Assembly: GCF_963666145.1 (NCBI RefSeq)
Contig: NZ_OY762614.1
Span: 5,818,501-5,882,500 of the forward strand
From: an uncultured Desulfobacter sp.
Lineage (GTDB): Bacteria > Desulfobacterota > Desulfobacteria > Desulfobacterales > Desulfobacteraceae
DNA: 64,000 nt
Direction: 5' to 3'
The position numbers and the translations under genes were made by a program. The notes below the pieces were generated by a model. That model was not told where the DNA came from. It saw only the letters and a list, made by a program, of their open reading frames with translations, and did not search any database. This document shows, one piece after another, positions 1 to 8,972 of the stretch (positions within the stretch are counted from its first letter, which is position 1; every line of letters begins with the position of its first letter).

Positions 1-5
1 TGATC

Positions 6-293
6 ATGAGTTTGAGACCATTAAGTGACAGAATTCTGGTTCTGCGTGGGCAAGAGGATACAAAAACCAAGGGCGGTATTATTATCCCGGACACAGCAAA
101 AGAGAAACCAGTGGAAGGAACAGTGGTGGCCTTAGGAAACGGCCGAATGGGTGAAGATGGAAAACGGATTGCAATGGATTTAAAAGTGGATGACCGTATT
201 CTTTTCAGTAAATATGGCGGAACCGATGTCAAAGTTGACGGCACAGATTATCTTATCCTGCGTCAGGATGATGTTTTGGGGATAATTGAATAA
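6..293 (+). CDS. groS: GroES co-chaperonin
   Basis: GroES forms the heptameric lid of the GroEL folding chamber in the cytoplasm. The 95-residue length is standard for the family. Visible landmarks are the N-terminal strand 'LRPLSDRILV', the GroEL-binding mobile loop at about residues 17-35 (with 'TKGGIIIPDTAKEK') and the C-terminal strand 'DYLILRQDDVLGII'. The stop lies 34 bases before groL, the usual operon order. The ribosome binding site and promoter are left of the window, so heat-shock control cannot be judged here. Confidence 0.97.
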   Translation: MSLRPLSDRILVLRGQEDTKTKGGIIIPDTAKEKPVEGTVVALGNGRMGEDGKRIAMDLKVDDRILFSKYGGTDVKVDGTDYLILRQDDVLGIIE

Positions 294-327
294 TCAAAAA
301 CCCGTGAAAAAATGGAGGTTAGTTACG

Positions 328-1950
328 ATGGCAAAAGAAATAAAATATGATGCAAAAGCGCGTCAAGCTATGCTCAAAGGTGTGCAGACATTAGCAGATG
401 CAGTGGTGGTGACCCTGGGACCCAAAGGCCGCAACGTGGTGATTGAGAAATCCTGGGGATCACCGACTGTCACCAAGGACGGTGTAACTGTTGCAAAAGA
501 GATTGAGATTGAAGACAAGTTTGAAAATATGGGCGCTCAGATGGTAAAAGAGGTGGCCAGCAAGACCTCTGATATGGCCGGAGACGGCACAACCACGGCA
601 ACCGTTCTTGCCCGGGCTATTTATGAAAACGGTCAGAAACTGGTGGTTGCAGGCCATAACCCCATGTGGATTAAAAGAGGCATTGACAAAGCCGTTGCCA
701 AGGTTGTTGAAACCCTTGAAGAAATGGCCACACCCACTAAAAATCAAAATAACATCGCCCAGGTTGGCACTATCTCGGCCAACAACGATGAGACCATCGG
801 CAATATTATTGCTGAAGCCATGGATAAAGTAGGCAAGGAAGGTGTTATCACTGTAGAAGAAGCCAAATCAATTGATACGACCCTTGATGTTGTGGAGGGT
901 ATGCAGTTTGATCGCGGATACCTTTCTCCTTATTTTGTAACCGATACAGAAAAAATGAGTGTGTCATTTGATAATCCCTATGTGTTAATTTGCGAAAAAA
1001 AGGTTTCCTCCATGAAGGACCTTCTTCCGGTTCTTGAAGAAATCTCCAAATCAGGCAAACCGCTTTTAATTGTTGCTGAAGATGTCTCTGGAGATGCCCT
1101 TGCGACCCTTGTTGTTAACAAACTTCGCGGTAGTTTAAATATTGCGGCCGTAAAGGCGCCAGGGTTTGGTGACAGAAGAAAAGAGATGCTGGAAGATATG
1201 GCCGTTTTAACCGGCGGACAGGTTGTTTCCGAAGATATGGGAATCAAACTTGAAAATGTAACCATCCAGGATCTGGGTCAGGCAAAAACCATTACCATTG
1301 ATAAAGACAACACCACTATTGTTGATGGGGCAGGTACCAAAGAAGCCCTTGAAGGCCGTGTTAAAATGCTCCGGGCACAGGTTGAAGAAACCACTTCTGA
1401 CTATGACAGGGAAAAACTTCAGGAAAGACTTGCAAAGCTCGTTGGCGGTGTTGCCATCATTAATGTCGGGGCTGCCACTGAAACTGAAATGAAAGAAAAG
1501 AAAGCACGGGTGGAAGACGCACTTAACGCAACCCGAGCGGCGGTTGAAGAAGGCATAGTCCCGGGCGGCGGGGTTGCTCTTATCCGGTGCCTTCCTGCCC
1601 TTAAGGCGCTTAGTCTCGAAGGAGAAGAAAAACTGGGCATTAACGTTATTGCAAGAGCCATTGAAGAACCCCTGCGTAAAATTGCCGACAATGCCGGTGT
1701 TGAAGGCGCAGTTGTTGTCAATAAAGTCAAAGAGGGTAAAGGTGCCTTTGGCTACAATGCCAGAACCGATGTTTATGAAGATCTGATTGCAGCCGGCGTT
1801 ATGGATCCGAAAAAAGTGGTTCGGTTTGCCCTCCAGAATGCAGCCAGTGTCGCATCTATTATGCTGACCACACAAGCCATGATTGCTGACAAACCGGGAA
1901 AAAAAGCAGGGGACGGAATGCCAGGTGGTGGAATGGGCGGAATGATGTGA
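328..1950 (+). CDS. groL: GroEL chaperonin, 60 kDa subunit
   Basis: ATP-driven chaperonin ring subunit that refolds cytosolic proteins with GroES. The start at 328 is chosen because GGAGG sits at 314-318, nine bases upstream, and the protein then begins 'MAKEIKYDAKAR' like the family; the frame is open back to 286 but the extra residues are not GroEL-like. Length is 540 residues. The nucleotide-binding 'GDGTTTATVLA' (residues 85-95), 'EEGIVPGGGVAL' and the Gly-Met C-terminal tail ('MPGGGMGGMM') are present. One oddity: residue 114 is Trp in 'NPMWIKRG', where relatives usually carry Asp or another small or polar residue. No strong intrinsic terminator is visible after the stop. Confidence 0.98.
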   Translation: MAKEIKYDAKARQAMLKGVQTLADAVVVTLGPKGRNVVIEKSWGSPTVTKDGVTVAKEIEIEDKFENMGAQMVKEVASKTSDMAGDGTTTATVLARAIYENGQKLVVAGHNPMWIKRGIDKAVAKVVETLEEMATPTKNQNNIAQVGTISANNDETIGNIIAEAMDKVGKEGVITVEEAKSIDTTLDVVEGMQFDRGYLSPYFVTDTEKMSVSFDNPYVLICEKKVSSMKDLLPVLEEISKSGKPLLIVAEDVSGDALATLVVNKLRGSLNIAAVKAPGFGDRRKEMLEDMAVLTGGQVVSEDMGIKLENVTIQDLGQAKTITIDKDNTTIVDGAGTKEALEGRVKMLRAQVEETTSDYDREKLQERLAKLVGGVAIINVGAATETEMKEKKARVEDALNATRAAVEEGIVPGGGVALIRCLPALKALSLEGEEKLGINVIARAIEEPLRKIADNAGVEGAVVVNKVKEGKGAFGYNARTDVYEDLIAAGVMDPKKVVRFALQNAASVASIMLTTQAMIADKPGKKAGDGMPGGGMGGMM

Positions 1951-2084
1951 TTTTCTACTTAAAATCCGAGGTCCATGTGGATTCTTAATGCTCTTATTTT
2001 GCGCATATATAATCAACTAAGGATCGGCTCCAAAATTACGTATCTTTTGGTTTCAAAACACCTTGTCTTTTAAGGGGTTTAGGG

Positions 2085-2405
2085 AACAATTCCACCAACG
2101 TCGTACAGGGTTCGGTCTTTCAGGCAGGTATGGTGGCGGTTGTTGCCATCTATGGAATTGCATGGCTCTCCGATACATACTTTGGAACTTACATTGGTGA
2201 CATGAAGGAATCAATCAGCGGAATGGTCCAGACAGCTCCGTGGGCCTTTGCTTTCGCTCTGTTCGGAGTTTCCATCCTGATCAACACCCAGGGCGGTACC
2301 GTCCTCGCCGTGATGCCACTCGGCTTTTCCCTTGGTATTCCCGTGTCAGTACTTGTAGGAATTTTACCGTCGGTATATCTCGATGATCCAGTTTTTAGAG
2401 CTTGA
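2085..2405 (+). pseudogene. Internal fragment of a Dcu C4-dicarboxylate transporter
   Basis: The plus-strand frame from about 2085 to 2378 matches the last third of DcuA/DcuB-type fumarate/succinate antiporters: 'VFQAGMVAVVAIYGIAWLSD', then two hydrophobic segments ('APWAFAFALFGVSIL', 'MPLGFSLGIPVSVLVGI'). A whole Dcu protein is about 440 residues; only about 95 remain, with no start of its own and an abrupt end after 'GILPSV'. The family call is from remembered Dcu sequences, where this block lies around residues 305-390. It is a remnant cut at both ends, not a working transporter. Confidence 0.8.
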
Positions 2406-2636
2406 CTTTAAGAAAGGCCCAAATAACAGGTGTTTCAGCAAATACCATGCAGCTGTCAAATAAATCACAAAAAGCCACAAAGCACTGATAAATGGGCTTA
2501 TTAAAAATGTAACATAAAAAAACTGGATCATCGAGTATATGGCTATTTCTTTATTCCCAACTACCCGCGTGACATAGCCGCCATGAACTTCGACCGATCC
2601 GGTACCACCAAGATTGGCAAGTATCTCCTGAACCAT
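2364..2636 (-). CDS. Possible small membrane-protein reading frame, unrecognised
   Basis: A 90-codon minus-strand frame fills the space between the Dcu remnant and the glycosyltransferase gene. Its first half is 'ILANLGGTGSVEVHGGYVTR', followed by two hydrophobic stretches ('MIQFFYVTFLISPFISALWL' and 'FVIYLTAAWYLL'). Its last residues are encoded by the inverted repeat and by antisense Dcu sequence, so the 3' end is not original. I do not recognise the family. It may be a remnant; the only other thing in 2406-2757 is the ribosome binding site of the next gene. Confidence 0.2.
   Translation of the reverse strand: MVQEILANLGGTGSVEVHGGYVTRVVGNKEIAIYSMIQFFYVTFLISPFISALWLFVIYLTAAWYLLKHLLFGPFLKSSSKNWIIEIYRR
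2379..2535. repeat. 18-bp inverted repeat at a rearrangement junction
   Basis: CTCGATGATCCAGTTTTT at 2379-2396 is repeated exactly as its reverse complement at 2518-2535. The left arm begins exactly where Dcu homology stops. This fits a short inverted duplication or a small element end; no transposase is associated. Confidence 0.7.
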
Positions 2637-2757
2637 AGCTTCATGTTGCCCGGCCTGATTTCTGTAACAACATCCTGCATCATTGGTTAATCCTGGGCAA
2701 AATTGATTATCTAATGGTTTTTCTCACAAAAAGCCAACTAACAAGCAGGAGGAAAAA

Positions 2758-5064
2758 ATGATAACAAAAATACAACCCTTTGAAGGGATAAATTCCATTG
2801 CCGTCATCGGCAATTACCTGCCCCGGCAATGCGGTATCGCAACCTTTACAAAAGATCTGGTTGAAGGATTGTCAGCCCGGGCACCGGACATCTCTACCTG
2901 GGCGGTTGCAATGAATGATAAAGTTCAAGGATATGCATATCCTGATAAAGTGCGTTTTGAAATCCATCAGAACAAATATGCTGATTATGCTATTGCTGCT
3001 CAGTTTTTGAATATCAGCCACCCCGATATTGTCTGCCTCCAGCATGAATTCGGCATTTTCGGGGGACCTGCAGGCAGCCATCTGCTCAAGCTGTTATCAG
3101 ATCTGCATATGCCGGTGGTAACAACACTGCATACGGTTTTAAAAGATCCTTCTGTCGAATATCGTACAGTAATGATCAAGCTGGGGAAATTATCAGATAA
3201 GCTGGTGGTCATGAGCCGCAAAGCCGAACATTTTCTTCATGATATCTACGGTATTCCTCGGGAAAAAATTGCTTTTATTCATCATGGCATCCCGGAGATG
3301 CCTTTTATCGATTCAAGTTTTCATAAAGATAAATTCGGGGTGGAAGGGAAAAAGGTGTTGCTCACCTTTGGTCTGCTCTCTTCGAACAAGGGAATTGAAA
3401 CTGTGCTGAATGCCCTTCCGGCTGTCATCGAAAAATTTCCAGACGTGATGTACATAATTCTTGGTACCACCCATCCCCATGTATTGAAGACTGAAGGGGA
3501 AGCATATCGAATTATGCTCCAGCAGATTGTTCACAAACTGAATATCAGTGACCATGTGATATTTCAGAATAATTTTGTTGCCTTAAGAGACCTTTGTGAA
3601 TTCCTGGGCATTGCAGATATTTACATCACCCCATATCTTAAAGAGGCACAGATTACCTCGGGAACCCTTGCCTATGCCATGGGAACCGGCAAAGCTATTA
3701 TTTCAACCCCTTACTGGTATGCCACTGAAATGCTGGCTGATAGTAGGGGTAAAATCGTACCGTTCAACAATCCCAATGCCTTGGCAGAACAGATTAATGA
3801 GCTTTTGGTCGATGATACCCAGCGGCATGCCATGCGCAAAAAAGCATACACCTTCACTCGTGAAGCTATCTGGAAAGAAGTTTCGCAAAAATACCTTGAA
3901 GTGTTTAGTGAGGTCAGACAAAATCGCATCCTGTGTCCCCGGCCCCGGCATTCCTATGTTGGAAATATCAAAGCCATTACCCGTTTTGATCTGCCTGAGA
4001 TCAAACTGAATCACTTAAAGTCCATGACCGATGACACCGGCATGTTGCAGCATGCCGATCATACCATCCCCAACAGATTGCATGGATACTGCACGGATGA
4101 TAATGCCAGGGCACTACTGGTAGCGGCCCTGGGGCAAAAATATTTGCCGACCAATGGCCTTGGCCTGGATGCGTTATGTGGGCATTACTTGGGATTCCTT
4201 TTATATGCATACAATGAAAAAACCGGGCGGTTTCGCAATTTTATGACCTATGCAAGACAGTGGAGCAAGGAGGCCTGGTCTGAGGATCCCCATGGATGTG
4301 CGCTCTGGTGCCTGGGTAAAGCTGTGGCCTTTCTGGAAAATTCAGGTCACCTGGAAATGAGCACCGTTCTTTTTAAAAAGGCAATCATTGCAGCAGAAAG
4401 TTTCAGATCCCCCCTGGCCGTGGCATTTTGTCTGGTGGGCCTGGATGCCTACCTGGAAAGATTTTCCGGTGACCGTGATGCTCGAAGGATCAGGGATGTT
4501 CTGGCCACAAGATTATTCACCCAGTTTAAGGAAAATAAAACCGATGACTGGCCCTGGGCAGAGGATAGCTTAAACTATGCCAATGCCAAACTGCCCCATG
4601 CCCTTCTGGTATCCGGTCATAAAATGGAAAATCGTGAGATGGTAAAGATGGGTTTAGATAGTCTCAAGTGGCTGCTCTCCATCCAGACGACGGATAATCA
4701 TTTCGCCCCCATCGGGTGTAAGGGCTGGTATAGAAAAGAAGGAAAAAGAGCCCGGTTTGATCAGCAGCCCATTGAAGCTAAAGCCATGGTTGAAGCATGT
4801 GCCGCCGCCTATAACATCTCCCATGATCGGCAATGGTTTGAATCTGCCGTCCTGTGTTTTAACTGGTTTCTGGGCCATAATGATTTAAATATGCCACTTT
4901 ATGATCCGAAAACCGGGGGCTGTATGGACGGCCTGATGGTGGACGGTATCAACCAGAACCAGGGCGCTGAATCAACGCTTGCTTGGCTCTTGTCATTAAT
5001 GACACTGCAAAAACTGTATGCAGATGAACTATTGCATCAGTCTTCACCCGGATTACTGGCTTAA
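2758..5064 (+). CDS. Family 4-type glycosyltransferase fused to a C-terminal helical (toroid) domain
   Basis: A 768-residue two-part cytoplasmic enzyme. Residues about 12-395 form a GT-B fold glycosyltransferase: 'NYLPRQCGIATFTKDLV' near the N terminus, 'QHEFGIFGG' at 95-103, 'LLTFGLLSSNKGIETVL' opening the donor-binding half, and 'SGTLAYAMGTGKAIISTPYW' in the nucleotide-sugar site. Residues about 400-760 are helical, with 'HGYCTDDNARALL' and 'GAESTLAWLLSL', as in alpha/alpha-toroid domains fused to such transferases. AGGAGG lies just before the ATG. It heads the carbohydrate cluster and a chimeric remnant follows 17 bases later. The sugar donor and acceptor cannot be read from sequence; neighbouring GH130 and ManC pieces suggest mannose chemistry. 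Confidence 0.85.
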   Translation: MITKIQPFEGINSIAVIGNYLPRQCGIATFTKDLVEGLSARAPDISTWAVAMNDKVQGYAYPDKVRFEIHQNKYADYAIAAQFLNISHPDIVCLQHEFGIFGGPAGSHLLKLLSDLHMPVVTTLHTVLKDPSVEYRTVMIKLGKLSDKLVVMSRKAEHFLHDIYGIPREKIAFIHHGIPEMPFIDSSFHKDKFGVEGKKVLLTFGLLSSNKGIETVLNALPAVIEKFPDVMYIILGTTHPHVLKTEGEAYRIMLQQIVHKLNISDHVIFQNNFVALRDLCEFLGIADIYITPYLKEAQITSGTLAYAMGTGKAIISTPYWYATEMLADSRGKIVPFNNPNALAEQINELLVDDTQRHAMRKKAYTFTREAIWKEVSQKYLEVFSEVRQNRILCPRPRHSYVGNIKAITRFDLPEIKLNHLKSMTDDTGMLQHADHTIPNRLHGYCTDDNARALLVAALGQKYLPTNGLGLDALCGHYLGFLLYAYNEKTGRFRNFMTYARQWSKEAWSEDPHGCALWCLGKAVAFLENSGHLEMSTVLFKKAIIAAESFRSPLAVAFCLVGLDAYLERFSGDRDARRIRDVLATRLFTQFKENKTDDWPWAEDSLNYANAKLPHALLVSGHKMENREMVKMGLDSLKWLLSIQTTDNHFAPIGCKGWYRKEGKRARFDQQPIEAKAMVEACAAAYNISHDRQWFESAVLCFNWFLGHNDLNMPLYDPKTGGCMDGLMVDGINQNQGAESTLAWLLSLMTLQKLYADELLHQSSPGLLA

Positions 5065-5081
5065 ATATAAAGGAAAATTTA

Positions 5082-5585
5082 ATGCGCATTGCCATGCTGT
5101 CACCCATTGCCTGGCGCACCCCGCCACGGCACTATGGCCCATGGGAAAAAGTGGCCTCACTGTTAACAGAAGCCCTTGTCGAATATGGCCATGATGTCAC
5201 CTTGTATGCCACGGGAGATTCGATTACACGCAGCACCCTGCGTGCTGTGTGCTCCAAGGGGGATGAAGAGGATTCAAGCATTATTCCGAAAGTGTATGAA
5301 TGCCTCCATATTTCCGAATTGTTTGATCATGCAGAAGAATTTGACATCATCCACAATAATTTTGATTTTCTGCCTCGGTATATTGTCAGCGGCAAAGGGG
5401 AATGGACACTTGGGAGCAAAACCATAGAGGTGACCGCCGGGCAGTCGGTTGATATCCCGCGGAAATCCATCCATAGAATTGAAAACAGTGGACTGGAAAA
5501 TCTGGTGTTTATGGAGATTCAGACCGGTGATTATTTTGGTGAGGATGATATTGAACGACTGGCCGATGATTTCGGAAGAATTTGA
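5082..5585 (+). pseudogene. Chimeric scar: glycosyltransferase N terminus joined to a ManC-type cupin C terminus
   Basis: One open frame of 167 codons carries parts of two unrelated enzymes. Residues 1-98 are the start of a GT4 glycosyltransferase ('MLSPIAWRTPPRHYGPWEKV', 'GHDVTLYATGD', 'FDIIHNNFDFLP'). From residue about 99 (near base 5376) it becomes the C-terminal cupin of mannose-1-phosphate guanylyltransferase/mannose-6-phosphate isomerase ('SGKGEWTLGSKTIEVTAG', 'IPRKSIHRIEN', 'GDYFGEDDIERLADDFGR'). The catalytic cores of both parents are missing, so neither activity is expected. The in-frame join means a stable protein could still be made. A ribosome binding site (AAAGGAAAA) precedes the ATG. 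Confidence 0.85.
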
Positions 5586-5805
5586 TCCGTAAAAGGAAGA
5601 TCGGTCCGGGTGCTCCGCCGTTCAAGACCGACAGGGGGCAGACCGGCTATGTCCCCAATGTGGTGTTTACCTGCGGTGCTGTTCTGGAAGAAGACGGCAC
5701 GGTGAAAATTTACTGGGGGGAGCGGATACAGTCATGTGCGTGGGTACGGCAAAGATCTGCGACCTTGTTTCACTGTGTCTTCTATCGAGTCGCCCACACA
5801 TGTAG
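5582..5805 (+). pseudogene. Remnant of a GH130 mannoside phosphorylase with an internal deletion and a frameshift
   Basis: It starts where the preceding chimera stops. 'KIGPGAPPFKTDRG' runs straight into 'QTGYVPNVVFTCGAVLEEDG', two GH130 blocks that are normally separated by a segment of several tens of residues, so the middle is deleted. After 'VKIYWG' the frame breaks in a six-G run at 5715-5720; in the next frame the family sequence resumes ('ADTVMCVGTAKICDLVSL') and stops at 5805. The N-terminal half is absent. Non-functional. Confidence 0.8.
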
Positions 5806-5834
5806 TTCTGACTTGAATTTAAGGAAATACACCC

Positions 5835-7313
5835 ATGCTGCTGAAACGCAATCGAAAACTTAAAGTAAAAAGAAAACCCAACGCGATTGTCGGGGATACC
5901 TCCCGTGTGATTACAAGCCCCCATTCTCCCGGTAGTTCCAAGCGTATAACGCTGATTATAAAACGAATCTGTGGTCTGTCAAAAGGAGAAGCCAAAAAAT
6001 TATTAACACAGATAATGAAGGACTTTTCAAGACGGCATGAAGACCTGACTCACATTTTTGAACGACACTTTAACCTGGTTGAAGGCTTTCTTGATAAAGG
6101 TTTCTTCCCAAGTGATATTCAAAAGGCATTGATCGGCGCTTACTTTACAAAGGAGTATTCCATTGAATCAGCAGCGCTGTTTAATCCGTCCATTGTTCCC
6201 CATCCGGATCAAAGTCACCTTGAAAAGGGCAGTTTGCGTTTTGTCATGAGTTTGCGGGCCACCGGGGAAGGCCATATTTCTTCCATTGTTTTTAGAAGTG
6301 GTGTGCTTAACCGATATAACACGTTTCGGTTTGATCCGGTCAGTGAATTTGTGGAAACACCGGATCTGAAGGTAAATCCTTCCTACAAGCGCCGTATTTT
6401 TCAGCACAAGCTTAAAGAAATGAATGCGAACACTGATGTCTGCACCCGTGTTCTCAATGAACTGCCTGAAAAATTCAGCAAAAAGCAATTAATCAAGCAA
6501 ATGGACAGGCTTGATAAACATCCGCAATTTTCAAAAAGCAAACAGAACAGAACATTTGAGATTATCAACTGGCTTGCCGATTCGAATTATGAAGTCGACT
6601 TCCACTCAGATCATCGTATATCCGAGAGGGTTCTCTTTCCTGTTTCTAAAAATGAGAGCCGGGGAATTGAAGATGCACGGTTTGTTCAGTTTTTTGATGA
6701 TAATGGTAAATCGACCTACTATGCGACCTATACCGCATATAATTGGTTTGCCATTCTCCCCCAATTGATTGAAACTAAAGATTTTATCAGTTTTAAAATA
6801 ACCATGTTGAACGGAAAGGCTGCACAGAATAAAGGTTTGGCGTTATTTCCCAGAAAAATTAAAGGCCAATTTGTCATGCTGTCCCGTCAGGATGGCGAAA
6901 ACAACCATATTATGTTTTCAAAGCATCTGCACTTCTGGAGTATGTCTAAAGTTATCCAGACACCCGAATATCCCTGGGAATTTATCCAGATCGGCAATTG
7001 CGGTTCTCCCATAGAAACGGGTGAAGGCTGGATTGTTCTTACCCATGGCGTGGGACCCATGCGCCAATACTGCATTGGGGCTGTGCTCCTTGACCTTGAA
7101 AATCCGTGCAAAGTCATTGCCCGGCTTAAGGAACCGATTTTAGCGCCCACTGAAAAAGAGCGGGAAGGGTATGTGCCTAATGTTGTCTATTCCTGCGGTT
7201 CTATTATCCATTGCAATGAATTGGTCATTCCCTATGCCATGTCAGATATAAATTCGGGCATTGCAACCATCAAAGTCAAAGCATTGATTCAGCATATGCA
7301 TACAACCACTTAA
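5835..7313 (+). CDS. GH130-family beta-mannoside phosphorylase or mannosidase
   Basis: A 492-residue five-bladed propeller enzyme of family GH130, whose members split beta-mannosides, many by phosphorolysis to mannose 1-phosphate. Visible motifs are 'ESAALFNPSIVPHPDQ' (111-126), 'SRGIEDARF' (275-283, holding the conserved Glu-Asp pair; Asp280 is the likely general acid), 'GNCGSPIETGEGWIVLTHGV' and 'GYVPNVVYSCG' near the C terminus. The long N-terminal extension (about 100 residues) resembles the larger GH130 subgroups. AAGGAAA lies nine bases before the ATG. It is intact, unlike the GH130 remnant just upstream. The exact mannoside cannot be told. Confidence 0.88.
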   Translation: MLLKRNRKLKVKRKPNAIVGDTSRVITSPHSPGSSKRITLIIKRICGLSKGEAKKLLTQIMKDFSRRHEDLTHIFERHFNLVEGFLDKGFFPSDIQKALIGAYFTKEYSIESAALFNPSIVPHPDQSHLEKGSLRFVMSLRATGEGHISSIVFRSGVLNRYNTFRFDPVSEFVETPDLKVNPSYKRRIFQHKLKEMNANTDVCTRVLNELPEKFSKKQLIKQMDRLDKHPQFSKSKQNRTFEIINWLADSNYEVDFHSDHRISERVLFPVSKNESRGIEDARFVQFFDDNGKSTYYATYTAYNWFAILPQLIETKDFISFKITMLNGKAAQNKGLALFPRKIKGQFVMLSRQDGENNHIMFSKHLHFWSMSKVIQTPEYPWEFIQIGNCGSPIETGEGWIVLTHGVGPMRQYCIGAVLLDLENPCKVIARLKEPILAPTEKEREGYVPNVVYSCGSIIHCNELVIPYAMSDINSGIATIKVKALIQHMHTTT

Positions 7314-7339
7314 GGTTCAGATTTTAAAGGAAATAAACA

Positions 7340-8356
7340 ATGAACAAAAAAGAGAGCAAGTATCAAAACTATTTCCTTGTCAGGGAAATGCTGGAGGTTA
7401 AAGCCGTATTGGCTGCCATGGCGCCTTTGCAGATTTTTGATTTTGTAAAACACATTAAACACAAGCGAGTATTATTAACCGGTGAAGGCTCGTCACGGAT
7501 TTTTCCGGCAAAGAAAGTGATTTATGACGCCCGGCATCACGACTATAAAGAGAGCATCATAACAGAAGGGGCAAGTCAGTCCGCAGAATATGATCTTGAT
7601 GACCATACGGTTTTTATCGCTTCCAATTCAGGCAGAACAAAAGAGAGTGTAAAATTACTTGAAACCTTGAAAAAGAGAAACCATAAAAATATTATGGCCA
7701 TTGTGGCCCATAAAGATTCGGTACTGATGAATGGGGCAGATTATACCTATCTTTTAAGAAGTGGTCATGAGAATGCTGTGGCTGCAACAAAAACAGTGAT
7801 TGAACAGGCATTGTTTTACGATATTCTGTTCCGAAAATCCAATCTTAAGGATCTTCCGGATTTAAACGAGACCGGGGTTCTCATCGACCAGGTGCTGAAA
7901 CAAAAGATTCCTGAAACCATTGTCAATCAATTGGTCGCTTCCGATATGATCTATTTTTCAGGCAGAAATAACGGTGTTTCAGAAGAATTGGCGCTGAAAG
8001 CCAATGAAATTGTCGGAAAAAAATCAGATTACCTGGAAGGCACCTATGCGGTCCATGGAATTGAAGAGGTCATGTCCAAAAATGAAGTGATCATCCTGAT
8101 AGATCCTTTCCCGGAACAAGAAGCCAAAATACAGAAAACCTTGGTAGAGACAATTGGTGTGATCGTCATTGCCATATCCACCCGGAAAACATCTTTCCCG
8201 ACGCTGCAGATACCGGATTTAGGAGAATTTAATCCCTATCTGCAATTGGCCATGGGCTGGAATTTATTAATTGAAACCGCGTTGGAACTCAAGATGGATC
8301 TGGATCATCCCAAAAGAGCAAGGAAGATCGGCAATGAATATGAGCAGCCTGTTTAA
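7340..8356 (+). CDS. Double-SIS-domain sugar-phosphate isomerase/deaminase-like protein
   Basis: A 338-residue protein with two sugar isomerase (SIS) domains (about 25-165 and 185-330), the arrangement of the isomerase half of GlmS and of AgaS/FrlB-type enzymes. The phosphosugar-binding motifs 'GEGSSR' (48-53) and 'SNSGRTKES' (95-103) are present, and the second domain has 'FSGRNNGVSEELALKANE' and 'EGTYAVHGIEEVM'. There is no glutaminase domain, so it is not GlmS. It probably isomerises or deaminates a 6-phosphosugar from the neighbouring pathway. AAAGGA precedes the ATG. The next gene starts inside its 3' end, indicating coupling. Confidence 0.85.
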   Translation: MNKKESKYQNYFLVREMLEVKAVLAAMAPLQIFDFVKHIKHKRVLLTGEGSSRIFPAKKVIYDARHHDYKESIITEGASQSAEYDLDDHTVFIASNSGRTKESVKLLETLKKRNHKNIMAIVAHKDSVLMNGADYTYLLRSGHENAVAATKTVIEQALFYDILFRKSNLKDLPDLNETGVLIDQVLKQKIPETIVNQLVASDMIYFSGRNNGVSEELALKANEIVGKKSDYLEGTYAVHGIEEVMSKNEVIILIDPFPEQEAKIQKTLVETIGVIVIAISTRKTSFPTLQIPDLGEFNPYLQLAMGWNLLIETALELKMDLDHPKRARKIGNEYEQPV

Positions 8357-8972
8357 TTTTAAGAAAATTGCCGTCATTGTCGCCCACCCCGACGATGAAA
8401 CATTATGGTGCGGGGGGCTGATCTTGATGAATCCCCAGTGCGACTGGACCATCATCTGTCTTTGTCGGGGCAATGATTTGGACCGGGCACCGAAATTTTC
8501 TGCCGCGTTAACCCTTTACGGCGCAACCGGGGCCATGGGGAACCTTGACGACGGCCCGGAACAAAAAACGATCACTCAAAATCATATCAAAAAAGACCTT
8601 CGATTATTATTACCCCCGGTTTATTTTGATTTGATTATCACCCACAGCCCGGCCGGCGAATACACCCGGCATAAAAGGCATGAGGAAATCGGCCGGACCG
8701 TGTCAGATTCATGGGAGCAAAATATTTTAAATGCAGGTGAATTATGGCTTTTTGCCTATGAAGACCATAACACAACCGGTTATCCCCGGGCGATTCAGCA
8801 TGCCGACAGGATCGTTGAACTTTCAGAACCGATCCGGCTTAAAAAATATAAGATGATCACCCGGACCTACGGATTTTCAAAAGAGAGTTTTGAAGCAATG
8901 ACAACACCGAAAAGAGAGGCTTTTTGGTGTTTTAAAAAGGGAGAGAAAAATGAAAGTATTGGTTTTATATGA
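8334..8972 (+). CDS. PIG-L/LmbE-family deacetylase
   Basis: Zinc-dependent deacetylase of N-acetylglucosaminyl conjugates (PIG-L, MshB, BshB relatives). The start at 8334 follows AAGGA at 8320-8324; the open frame reaches 8271, but that stretch overlaps the SIS gene and is not PIG-L-like. The metal motif 'AHPDDE' is at residues 17-22 and the second metal ligand lies in 'RHKRHEEIG'. The 212-residue length fits the family. It overlaps the SIS gene by 23 bases and the next glycosyltransferase by 23 bases. Context suggests it deacetylates an amino-sugar glycoside made by the following transferase, as in mycothiol- or bacillithiol-type pathways, but no cysteine-ligase gene is visible. Confidence 0.87.
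   Translation: MNMSSLFNFKKIAVIVAHPDDETLWCGGLILMNPQCDWTIICLCRGNDLDRAPKFSAALTLYGATGAMGNLDDGPEQKTITQNHIKKDLRLLLPPVYFDLIITHSPAGEYTRHKRHEEIGRTVSDSWEQNILNAGELWLFAYEDHNTTGYPRAIQHADRIVELSEPIRLKKYKMITRTYGFSKESFEAMTTPKREAFWCFKKGEKNESIGFI

Noticed and set aside
1207..2016. 269-codon minus-strand frame across groL
   Set aside because: Antisense shadow of a highly biased coding sequence.
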